From positions 1 through 12,019 of the forward strand of contig JAQBFJ010000132.1 in NCBI GenBank assembly GCA_032123435.1: a DNA stretch of 12,019 nucleotides, written 5' to 3'. The translations under genes were made by a program, and so were the position numbers. This document shows positions 1-7,500 of this stretch, in pieces. Positions within the stretch are counted from its first letter, which is position 1. Each line of letters opens with the position of its first letter. Source of the DNA: JAQBFJ01 sp032123435. Lineage in GTDB: Bacteria; Verrucomicrobiota; Kiritimatiellia; UBA8416; JAQBFJ01. The notes beneath the pieces are model-generated. The model did not search any database. It was given only the letters and a program-made list of their open reading frames with translations, and was not told the origin of the DNA.

Positions 1-380
1 GGCAAAAATGTGTGCGCGGTTCGGACGTGAGTATAGGGTCCGACTTTATTGTTAACCTGAACACTTTGTACGGAAATCCAGTCAATGTGGCTGCCTACGC
101 GATAACATGGGTGGATTGTTCCGCGGAAATGGACGCCGTGCTCGCGATTGGGTCGGAGGATGGGTTCGTAGCGTGGGTAAACGGGGAACGAGTCGGAAGC
201 CTTTTGAAACCAGGGCGCAGTTATGCGTCACAGGGCGATCGTGTTCCGATTCACTTGAAGCAGGGTGAGAACGAGATTCGACTGAAGATTACGTTGACGC
301 AATACGGCTGGAAATTCGGCGCGCATATCATTGATGCCGACGGCAATCCTGTTTCGGTAAAAAATCTGCTCAAAGAGTAA
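1..380 (+). CDS. C-terminal fragment of a large secreted protein, paralogue of the 1766-aa metalloprotease-like protein
   Basis: The reading frame is open from the window edge (first full codon CAA at 3) to TAA at 378-380, so the gene begins outside the window. The GTG at 12 is internal, because the protein alignment continues upstream of it as Q-K-C-V. The 125 visible residues align without gaps to residues 1642-1766 of the minus-strand giant protein with about 15 substitutions, including an uninterrupted identical run of more than 40 residues. The segment is the end of a beta-sandwich (jelly-roll/PA14-like) domain with the GSEDGFVAWVNGERV motif and the closing LKxGENEIRLKI strand. Such domains usually bind carbohydrate or serve as accessory modules in secreted PVC proteins. 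By inference the full gene encodes a secreted multidomain protein like its paralogue. Whether it carries the peptidase part cannot be seen. Confidence 0.85.
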   Translation, partial: QKCVRGSDVSIGSDFIVNLNTLYGNPVNVAAYAITWVDCSAEMDAVLAIGSEDGFVAWVNGERVGSLLKPGRSYASQGDRVPIHLKQGENEIRLKITLTQYGWKFGAHIIDADGNPVSVKNLLKE

Positions 381-396
381 GATGTTTACCATGGAG
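1..396 (+). repeat. Left arm of a long inverted repeat (partner 4146-4541)
   Basis: Bases 1-396 match the reverse complement of 4146-4541 without a gap through the coding part: stop codon 378-380 corresponds to 4162-4164, and position 3 to 4539. The match continues about 16 bases past both stop codons (GATGTTTACCATGGAG here, GATGTTCACCACGGAG in the partner). Long stretches in the middle are nearly identical at the DNA level, including silent positions, which points to recent duplication or gene conversion. The arm probably extends left beyond the window. Confidence 0.85.
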
Positions 397-445
397 TTTT
401 TTGACAGGACAACAGGATTTACGGGATTTGAAAAGGGATTGGATC

Positions 446-487
446 CGTTAAATATCAATAGACTAATAACTCTATCGATATTTAACG
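446..487. repeat. AT-rich 16-bp inverted repeat (hairpin)
   Basis: The arms CGTTAAATATCAATAG (446-461) and CTATCGATATTTAACG (472-487) are reverse complements at 15 of 16 positions, separated by a 10-base loop. The hairpin sits about 65 bp downstream of the left gene's stop. It could act as a bidirectional terminator or mRNA 3'-end stabiliser between convergent genes, but there is no uridine tract, so its role is open. Confidence 0.65.
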
Positions 488-640
488 ACCGCTTCTGATG
501 TTCAGGAACTGAACACTTCGGCATTCCGCACCATCGGCTTATTTTAACGACAATCTTTCCCATCAGGAAAACTGTTCAGGAAATGTGGAAGAAAACTACT
601 GTTTTATCCAGATTTCTTGAACCATCTTAATCTTAATCCC

Positions 641-675
641 GCCTGCCTCGCCGAAGCTTTCTTGCGAAGGCGGGT
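641..675. repeat. Dispersed palindromic repeat, copy A
   Basis: A 35-bp sequence beginning GCCTGCCTCGCCGAAGCT and ending GCGAAGGCGGGT is repeated identically at 4108-4142. With the preceding CCC it is an imperfect palindrome centred on AAGCTT, with GCCTTCGC/GCGAAGGC-type arms. A diverged relative follows directly at 691-724 (GCCTGCCCTTCGTAGCTT...GCGAAGTAGGGT). Short GC-rich repeats of this style are scattered in intergenic regions of many environmental bacterial genomes. Their mobility mechanism is unknown to me. Confidence 0.75.
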
Positions 676-690
676 TTATCCTGTAATCCT

Positions 691-724
691 GCCTGCCCTT
701 CGTAGCTTATCAGCGAAGTAGGGT
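691..724. repeat. Dispersed palindromic repeat, diverged copy
   Basis: This copy shares the frame GCCTGCC-x-TCG-x-AGCTT-x-GCGAAG-x-GGGT with the 35-bp repeat at 641-675 but differs in the arms. Compensating changes on both sides (CTTCG with CGAAG) keep the stem, as expected for a structure-conserved repeat. The two copies are separated by TTTATCCTGTAATCCT. Confidence 0.55.
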
Positions 725-760
725 CAAAATTCCCTTCCCCCATTTCTTCAGCATAAAGGT

Positions 761-2500
761 TTAAGCAATACAGCCTGATACCTGCTTTGATCCGAGCATA
801 ATCCACCTGACCCCGTACGGAGACACTTCAACATTACAACCAGCCCCCTGCTCCTCGTTCAGAACGTCATTCCATGCATCTGGAAGATTATCTATGGTAA
901 TGCTGATATTTGCCGGTGTAACATTATTGAGTGCCAGTATTGTTTCACCCGTATAAGGATTGTGTCTTAACAACGCAAACACTTCTTTGCCGAAATCAAT
1001 GACCTCCTGTGTGGCAAGGGGACTGAATGCCGTATGCTGTGCTCTAACGTTTAACATATGCTTTATACCCCTGAAGATCCTGCAACGCCTATTCGTTGGA
1101 TCAGATAGTTCGTTACGCAATGTATTGAGCACCAGTTTCTCCCTGTTGATGGATCTCGATGCTCCGGTTTTCCGTACACCTTCCAGATAATTTCGTGATC
1201 CCAGCAGGCTATGTATATAAATGCCCGGGACACCTATAAACGCCACTGATATGGCCTGGGACAGCAGGAGCCGGTTGATCCTGATATCATCGGATTCACT
1301 CGCATTCGGGTCATTCAGTGCGTCAAAGAAAGTTATGTTCAATTCATACGGCGACTCGCTTCCATCCGGGTTTTTCTTCCAGCTTACGAACCCGCCGTGC
1401 GCGACAACCCTGTCTACTAATGCCTGCTTTTCCTTTTCCGACAAAATACCTTCCGCTGGCCTTAACCCGATACCATCATGTGTTGCCGTAACATTCAAAT
1501 ATGTTGCCCTGTCGCTTATTTTTCTGACGTTACGTGCCCATGTGTTCAAAGCGCACACATTGCCCGTATGAATTGCATGAAGAACAAGCGGGGCCAGAGT
1601 AAAATTATAAATCATCTGCGCTTCATCACCATCAGAGCCGAAATACGCTATATTCTCCTGATGTGGAACATTGGTTTCCGTCAGGAACCTGACATGCGGA
1701 GCAGCCATATCGAAGATATCACGGAGACACTTGACTATTACATGTACCTGCGGCAGATGTGAACATGTTGTCCCCAACTGCTTCCACAGAAATGGAATGG
1801 CATCCAGCCTGATCATTGAAGCGCCCTTTGCCGCGTACAACAAAAGCACATCAACCATTTCAACAAGAACAGCCGGATTAGCGAAATTAAGATCAAGTTG
1901 ATCGGCCGAAAAGGTCGTCCACAACCACCTGCCGCCCTCAGAAGTCTTATACTCATGCAGGAGCGGAAGTGTACGTGGTCTCGTGACCATGGATGTGTCG
2001 GTTGACGGATCAAGTTCTATAAAAAAATCCTTATACATGGGATCACCGGCACAGAAACGCTCCATGTATTTACTCGACGCCGAAACATGGTTTACAACAG
2101 CGTCAAAAACAAGATTGCAGCACGAAGCTATGCTTTTCACATCACGCCATGTGCCAAGGTCGGACCGAACTTTACGAAAATCCTGAACGGAAAAACCGTC
2201 ATCGCTCGTATACGGAAAGAACGGCAGAATATGAACAAAACTGAAAACTTTTTCACAATCATTCCTCAGAAATTCAACAAGCACTTGAAGGGGTTTCTTC
2301 TTGTCCTGCAATGAATCGCCGTAAGTGATTAAAAGCGTGTCCTTTTCAGACCACACCGGAACAGGTCTCTCCGGAAACGAATGCTTTCTGCGCCTGATCG
2401 ACCTCTTAACCATATCAAAGATATCGGAAGCCCTTTCCGCCCCGTATAGAATCGCTAAACGGCAAAGAATCCTGTCCTTGATCCTCTTATTATTGGCCAT
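761..2500 (-). CDS. GH13 subfamily 18 sugar phosphorylase, probably glucosylglycerate phosphorylase-like
   Basis: Cytoplasmic glycoside phosphorylase of family GH13_18: no signal peptide, (beta/alpha)8 barrel. Family members cleave sucrose, sucrose 6F-phosphate, glucosylglycerol or glucosylglycerate with phosphate to give alpha-glucose 1-phosphate. Numbered from the upstream GTG at 2548, the catalytic triad is visible: nucleophile D249 (IRLDAI), acid/base E291 (LTETNVPHQENIAYFG) and transition-state Asp D358 (ATHDGIGL). Other family marks are LPFFPYTSDDGFSV (108-121), FDAVVNH (148-154) and DLNFANP (219-225). The GTTCxHLPQ-x-H stretch after the nucleophile is what I recall from E. coli YcjM, which favours glucosylglycerate over sucrose as substrate. 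That assignment is inference. I prefer the ATG at 2500 (579 aa; E. coli YcjM is about 560), because it has a purine-rich AGGGGCAGGGGGGA leader and the GTG at 2548 has none. The gene follows the TlpA-like gene on the same strand after 93 bp, so co-transcription is possible. Confidence 0.88.
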   Translation of the reverse strand: MANNKRIKDRILCRLAILYGAERASDIFDMVKRSIRRRKHSFPERPVPVWSEKDTLLITYGDSLQDKKKPLQVLVEFLRNDCEKVFSFVHILPFFPYTSDDGFSVQDFRKVRSDLGTWRDVKSIASCCNLVFDAVVNHVSASSKYMERFCAGDPMYKDFFIELDPSTDTSMVTRPRTLPLLHEYKTSEGGRWLWTTFSADQLDLNFANPAVLVEMVDVLLLYAAKGASMIRLDAIPFLWKQLGTTCSHLPQVHVIVKCLRDIFDMAAPHVRFLTETNVPHQENIAYFGSDGDEAQMIYNFTLAPLVLHAIHTGNVCALNTWARNVRKISDRATYLNVTATHDGIGLRPAEGILSEKEKQALVDRVVAHGGFVSWKKNPDGSESPYELNITFFDALNDPNASESDDIRINRLLLSQAISVAFIGVPGIYIHSLLGSRNYLEGVRKTGASRSINREKLVLNTLRNELSDPTNRRCRIFRGIKHMLNVRAQHTAFSPLATQEVIDFGKEVFALLRHNPYTGETILALNNVTPANISITIDNLPDAWNDVLNEEQGAGCNVEVSPYGVRWIMLGSKQVSGCIA

Positions 2501-2593
2501 TCCCCCCTGCCCCTTTCCCTGTGTCGTGATTATCATCTGAGCAAGCACGAAGCATTGCGTAGAATAATTTCAGGCACGCCCCTCAGCCACCCT

Positions 2594-3826
2594 TCAGTCA
2601 GTTGTTTCCAATTTACCCTGATACCGTTTCAGCGTTTCGATAAAAGCATTCTTCTCATTTTCATCGTTCGAAAGCTTGATCGCTTTCCTTTGAAGCCGCA
2701 CAGCATCTTCGATGCGATCATTGAAAAAGAACGCCCTGGCATATGTATCAACAATTTTCGCATTCTTACCATTGCATGCCCTGTACGCTTCCCGGGCTAT
2801 GCTCAAAGCAAGATCAAAATCTCTTATCTCAATTTTATCATCCGTAAGAAGCGCCCATGCGCATTGATTTAACAGAAGAGCATTTTTGCTTTGCACAATA
2901 CGAAGCTTGTCGGCCAGTACGGCTATTTCCGATGAATCAGCAGAACCTATAACCGCCTGATAATATTTCTGGAATGTTACAAACAACTGAACATCCTGCT
3001 GAAACCGGGTGACATCAAAATCTTCGGGAGCACAAGCCTTGATTTCCTTAATAATATTTTCTGATTCATCCAGGCTCGCGTCAGTCCGAACCGCCTGCTG
3101 ATACTGCACTATGAGTGAATTCAACCTGATTTGATTTCTTATCGCTTCTTCATCGAAATGTGAGCCATCCGGCATTATACCGCCTGTCTTTACATCCAAA
3201 GCCTTCAATTCGGCGACTATTTTGTCGATTGCCGTCTTGTCAGCGCCGTCTTCTATCATTCGGGCAAACTCTCTTAATTTCTGCTCCGCCGCAGACCTGT
3301 CCCTGGCTGTATCAATGTCATACTTACCCGCCAGTATTCCTTCAATAGCCTTTTCCATTTCCATCATTGGATGCCCTTGCCACGCAATGCGACCGCCTTG
3401 ATCCACGATAAAAGCATGCGGGATACCTTCAACGCCAAAAGCATCCATATAACCTGCAAAAGTAGCGCCATCTTTATCTACTCCAACGGCATAGGCCATA
3501 TCATCACCCATATCATCAACAAATTTCTTGATAACATCTCTGTCTTCTTTGCTTATTCCGGCAAAGATAACTCCTTTATCCTTGTATTTCTTTTGGAGTT
3601 CCGTCAGATGCGGTATACTCATGCGGCATGGCGGACACCATGTGGCCCAGAATTCAACAACAACAATGTTCGTCTGACTCCGACATACATCCAAATCTAC
3701 CGGCCCACCCTTGATCCATTCCGAAACCTGCAGTGGCTTTGCCTGATCACCCAACTCAGCGCCTGTAACTACGCCTGCAGTCCAGATTGATATGATTGCT
3801 ATCCAAACAACTATTATCCTCGTCAT
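2594..3826 (-). CDS. Secreted TlpA/ResA-like thioredoxin-fold protein with helical (TPR-like) C-terminal extension
   Basis: Predicted extracytoplasmic thiol-disulfide oxidoreductase of 410 aa. The ATG at 3826 has a GGGAG Shine-Dalgarno five bases upstream. The GTG two codons earlier would place that motif too close, so the ATG is chosen. Residue numbers here count from that upstream GTG. A signal peptide covers residues 3-24, cut after GVVTGA. The thioredoxin domain spans about 28-165, with the WCPPC active site (W65-C69) in FWATWCPPCRMS and the cis-proline at P138 (VEGIPHAF). Residues 170-412 are charged, alpha-helical and TPR-like (LNQCAWALL, DLALSIAREAYRA, AVRLQRKAIKL). This architecture is frequent in PVC bacteria, where such proteins may reduce cytochrome c or protein disulfides at the membrane. 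The substrate cannot be told from sequence. The start lies 330 bp downstream of the giant gene's stop, across repeats, so an own promoter is likely. Confidence 0.9.
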   Translation of the reverse strand: MTRIIVVWIAIISIWTAGVVTGAELGDQAKPLQVSEWIKGGPVDLDVCRSQTNIVVVEFWATWCPPCRMSIPHLTELQKKYKDKGVIFAGISKEDRDVIKKFVDDMGDDMAYAVGVDKDGATFAGYMDAFGVEGIPHAFIVDQGGRIAWQGHPMMEMEKAIEGILAGKYDIDTARDRSAAEQKLREFARMIEDGADKTAIDKIVAELKALDVKTGGIMPDGSHFDEEAIRNQIRLNSLIVQYQQAVRTDASLDESENIIKEIKACAPEDFDVTRFQQDVQLFVTFQKYYQAVIGSADSSEIAVLADKLRIVQSKNALLLNQCAWALLTDDKIEIRDFDLALSIAREAYRACNGKNAKIVDTYARAFFFNDRIEDAVRLQRKAIKLSNDENEKNAFIETLKRYQGKLETTD

Positions 3827-3896
3827 ATACACTCCCTTTCTTAAGACAACTGTAATTTACAACATTAAACGAATAACTCCACTATATATTTAACCA

Positions 3897-3928
3897 GTGG
3901 TAAACATCTTTCTTTCTTACCACCCGGC
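3897..3928. repeat. 32-bp direct repeat, copy 1 (copy 2 at 4078-4109)
   Basis: GTGGTAAACATCTTTCTTTC followed by TTACCACCCGGC is repeated at 4078-4109 with only two changes (A to G and C to T near the start). Each copy is followed by a GC-rich palindrome (degenerate after copy 1, intact after copy 2), so the unit is a composite of about 65 bp. The first half (CTCCGTGGTGAACATCTTA) recurs at 4146-4164, over the stop codon of the giant gene, and in inverted form at 378-396. Confidence 0.75.
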
Positions 3929-3998
3929 TTGCAGCGTCGTAGCTTCCTTGCGAAGACGGTCGTCCCTGCCTCGACCTCCTCTCCTCCAAATGCAGGTT

Positions 3999-4040
3999 GT
4001 TGATTTAATTGTGAAACATTCGTTTCTAAATTAAATCAAC
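3999..4040. repeat. Long AT-rich hairpin with perfect 12-bp outer stem
   Basis: GTTGATTTAATT (3999-4010) pairs perfectly with AATTAAATCAAC (4029-4040). After a 2x2 internal mismatch, GAAAC (4013-4017) pairs with GTTTC (4022-4026) across the loop ATTC. Seventeen of nineteen stem positions therefore pair. The hairpin lies between the giant gene and the TlpA-like gene. It may end transcription or stabilise the giant gene's mRNA, but there is no uridine tract on the minus strand. Confidence 0.7.
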
Positions 4041-4077
4041 TCTCTTCTTTGTATTGCTCCATGCCTCCGTGTACTCC

Positions 4078-4109
4078 GTGGTGAATATCTTTCTTTCTTA
4101 CCACCCGGC
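4078..4109. repeat. 32-bp direct repeat, copy 2
   Basis: Second copy of the repeat at 3897-3928, reading GTGGTGAATATCTTTCTTTC then TTACCACCCGGC. It is preceded by CTCCGTGTACTCC, a relative of the 'CTCCGTGG' motif that occurs again at 4146. It overlaps by two bases the GC-rich palindrome at 4108-4142. Confidence 0.75.
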
Positions 4110-4142
4110 CTGCCTCGCCGAAGCTTTCTTGCGAAGGCGGGT
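4108..4142. repeat. Dispersed palindromic repeat, copy B (identical to 641-675)
   Basis: All 35 bases are identical to 641-675 and in the same orientation. Exact identity over 35 bp between two intergenic sites 3.5 kb apart argues for recent spread or conversion. The copies lie in the two gaps flanking the TlpA/phosphorylase pair. Confidence 0.8.
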
Positions 4143-4145
4143 GCA

Positions 4146-4541
4146 CTCCGTGGTGAACATCTTACTTTTTGAGCAGATTGTTTAACGCAACAGGATCACC
4201 AGCGGCATCAATGATATGCGCGCCGAATTTCCAGCCGTATTGCGTCAACGTAATCTTTAACCGGATTTCGTTCTCACCCGCCTTCAGGTGAATCGGAACA
4301 CGATCACCCTGTGACGCATAACTGCGCGCTGGTTTCAAAAGGCTTCCAACTCGTTCCCCATTTACCCACGCGACAAAACCATCCTCCGACCCAATCGCGA
4401 GCACGGCGTCCATTTCCGCCGAACAATCCACCCATGTTATCGCGTAGGCAGCCACATTGGAGGGCGACCCGTACAGACTATTGAAATCAACGATAAAATC
4501 AGAGCCTATAGTCACATCCGGACCGCGCACGCATTTTTGCC
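4146..4541 (-). repeat. Right arm of the long inverted repeat (partner 1-396)
   Basis: This arm covers the last 126 codons of the giant gene plus about 16 bases after its stop and is the inverted partner of 1-396. The arms enclose about 3.75 kb with the TlpA-like and phosphorylase genes. Because both arms lie at gene 3' ends in tail-to-tail order, a crossover between them would invert the middle and exchange the C-terminal modules of the two paralogues. Confidence 0.85.
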
Positions 4542-7500
4542 ACGTCACTGGCCCGTCATTTGTCGTTATTCCCGGATAAGACGCCGACAGATCAAATGGT
4601 TCATTTTCCGGCGCATGCACGATATCCGCCTCAGCCCCACCCTGATTATCGAACGGACCGATCACATACCAGCATGGAATCGACAGGCGTACGTTGGCCT
4701 TTTTCGAGTCCTGAAGAACTATCGTGATGCCTTCACACTCCAGCTCGGCTCTGACAGAGATTTCGATCACTCCCATGGAGTCAGGGAGCACGCCCCATAC
4801 CCACTGCACCTTGTCCGTCTTGCCTGGCGCCACCTGAACCGTTTGTGCATCGGGAACCGCATCCAGCAGTCCCTGAGGTGCAACTTCCAGCATGATCGTT
4901 CCCTTCACCTCGTTCTGCCTGCCTTGCACTGTCGCGGACACCGCCACATGATTGGACGACGCATTTGGGTCTACTTCCAACTGCAGGGAAACACCAAGAA
5001 GTTCGGCCATAGCCGCCGATACCTTTGCGGGATCAGGCACTGTCTGAACATCGCCAATCACCTGCCTGATGTTCTTATGATACAAATCCATGGCCGCCTG
5101 CTGAGTCGCCGGCTCTTTGTCAACGGCCGCCACCATGGCTTCTTTCAATTCTGTCAACGACTGCGGTGCAACATCTTTCAACCGCCAGACCGTACGATAC
5201 AGGCGGTACAATTCCTTCTCACCAGGGAATCGCCACTTGTTCGCAGGCGCCGACACTGTCAAGTCGGGCGGCAACTTCCGCGCATCGTCAAAGAACGGCG
5301 TAAATCTCGGATAGCCGCCCTTGCCCACCATCGTCATGTGTTTGCTCATCAGTCTTTCGCGTTGAACTTCCGAGAGAGGCGCCGAGGCTTTCATTTCCTT
5401 CATCGCCTCCGTCGAAGCACCTGCCCGAACGGTAACTTCGAGCGTATCTTTCTTGATTTGCATCGTAATACCGTAGCGGCCGCCATCGCTTTTCGCCGCC
5501 TCTTTTATTTCCTCCGTCAGCGGAATATCCTGGCGGGCAATGCCGAGCGATTCACCAAACTTGTCACCATCTATGATCAGAGTCTGATCTCCGGCAATTC
5601 CCACAAAGCACATGCTCCGTCCGTCAACTCCCAGCCCGAATCCCGCCCAACAGCCCCCGCCCACGGCGGAGAGCACGAATCCTACCGACGGCTCAGCTAC
5701 CCCGCGCTTCACGGGTCCCACTATCGGCGGCATCGGCTCGGCCGGATAATCCATGCGCAATGGATCGTATTCCGCCGTTTCGTTCGGAGCATACATAATA
5801 TCCATCTGTGACCAGTAATTACCATCCCCCGGAAACCCATACGCCCATATAATGTTGCCATCCTGCTCCCAGCCCCAATCCACGTGATGAAATGTACTGC
5901 GCCGTTCCGACAACCATTTCTGCCATTGTGCGTCAAGCACGTCCAACGATCCGAAAATGTCTTCCATGAGCGCCTTATTCGTATCATTGTTCACTTTCCC
6001 AAGGAAAAATTCATCGCGCCAGATGCACCACTTGAACCAGCGGTCAGGATCGCTCAGGAAAAAGTAATGATACACCGAGCCAGGCCCACCGCCACAACCC
6101 CACATTGTTTCGATCGCGGTCTGCATGGAAACATGGTTTGTCTGCAGTTCGCCCACGTAAGTGGTGTGGTGATTAATCGGCGCCGCATCAAAACATTGCA
6201 CGGTAAGCTGTTTCTTCACACGATCATACACATGCTGTGATCCGCCGTACGTCCAATTCTCCGTGCCGGCCGTGCCGTTGACCACCATGTTGAGCATATG
6301 CAGATTCTCGTGAATGACCAGGTCGCGCTTGTGATACGTAAGGCCGCCGCTTTGATAGTTATAGGCCGAGTGATTGTTCCATATGGTGATGCCGCCGCCG
6401 TAGCCTGCCGCTCCACTGCCTACATCATCCGCCATAGCCTTGTTCATCAATTCTGCACTGTTGCCATAGACCAGATACATCCGAGTGGTGTCCAAATCTG
6501 ACGGCTCGGATCCGACCAGTTCCACCCAGTGCGGGTAGGCCAGCTCCGATATCTCCAGCATGTGGAACGAAAACTCGTCACCCATATTGGACTTCAACGC
6601 ATAATGCTGGCTCACGTAAAACTCGAAACCTTCCGTGTTATGAATCCTGTCGCCTGCGTATGTCTTGGGAATCTCCTTCCCTATCTTGACCATCTTAATG
6701 TCAATGGCCGTCGAAGTTCTGCCGCTGACAATGATCTTCGCCGGTATCTCCGATGGCGCAGGTATCGAACTGAGTCCGTAAGTTATGTTGTCTAAAAGGC
6801 CGCCTGCCTGATCCAATATATGAGCACAAAGACTCCAGGCACCACCGCCTTGCGCAACTTTGACCAAGAGCTTGTTCCTGCCCGCCTTGAGATGAATAGG
6901 TGTACGGTCCTGTTTCGACGAGTAACCACACGATACCATGTTGCTGTGTACGCGCTCGTCATTCAGCCACACGACCACCCCGTCATCCGAACCCAACGCG
7001 AGTTCAGCGTCAGTTTCAACCGGACTGCATATCCACGTCACAGCATACGCGGCGACATTGTCACCGCCATATATCGAGGCAAAGTCGAGCAGGAACTCCG
7101 ATGTAATCGAACTGTCGGCCGGCCGTTCCCTTTTTTCCCAGCCTATCTCCTTGTCGTCTTTGCCAGTGTATTTCTTCTGGGGATTGAACGGCTCGGTTTC
7201 AGGCGGATGAATGGTATCAACCGTGCCGTCGCCTTTGTTGTCGAACGCTCCGACAGTCAGCCAACGAGGAATAGAGGTGTTCTTTATCAGTTCGTCCACA
7301 AGAACTATCTTCTCGCCACGCCAATCCAGTTCCGCCTGTACCCGCACGGAAAACGGCGCAAATGCTTTCTCTACCCGCCCGGTATGGCGCAAGACGGTCT
7401 TTTCGCCGGCATTCAATACAACTGGTTCCGACACCAGACCCGTGGAAAGGATATCGCTCTCAAACGTGATCAGCCCTTTCACTTCGCCGGTTCTCGGTCC

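Larger units (their letters stand above)
381..760. other. Gene-free gap with hairpins and dispersed repeats
   Basis: This 380-bp stretch lies between two convergent 3' ends. No convincing gene is present: the minus-strand frame at 228-563 crosses the stop of the left gene and is antisense to it. The gap contains a 16-bp-stem hairpin (446-487), a small hairpin GTTCAG-GAA-CTGAAC (500-514), a GACAGGACAACAGGATTTAC-like tract near 401 and two copies of a GC-rich palindromic repeat (641-675, 691-724). No T-tract follows any hairpin, so no classical intrinsic terminator is called. Confidence 0.6.
3833..4161. other. Gene-free gap made of repeats and a long hairpin
   Basis: This stretch between the giant gene and the TlpA-like gene holds two copies of a 32-bp direct repeat (3897-3928, 4078-4109), a third partial copy running into the giant gene's stop codon (4150-4164), a degenerate relative of the GC-rich palindrome (about 3925-3960), an exact copy of that palindrome (4108-4142) and a long AT-rich hairpin (3999-4040). 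No open frame of interest is present. It should also contain the promoter of the TlpA-like gene, but I see no clear -35/-10 pair. Confidence 0.6.

Noticed and set aside
447..486. GTTAAAT and ATTTAAC match integron core consensuses
   Set aside because: The order is reversed for an attC (R' before R'') and the spacing is only 26 bases. A simple AT-rich palindrome explains them.
3833..4161. Possible CRISPR array because of repeated 32-bp units
   Set aside because: There are only two full copies, 149 bp apart, without regular spacers or cas genes.
4537..5811. Plus-strand open frame of 424 codons, with others such as 6820-7569
   Set aside because: They are antisense to the giant gene, whose signal peptide, internal duplication and motifs establish the minus-strand frame. 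Their translations are rich in Arg, His and Cys without domains, as expected from a shadow of GC-rich coding sequence.
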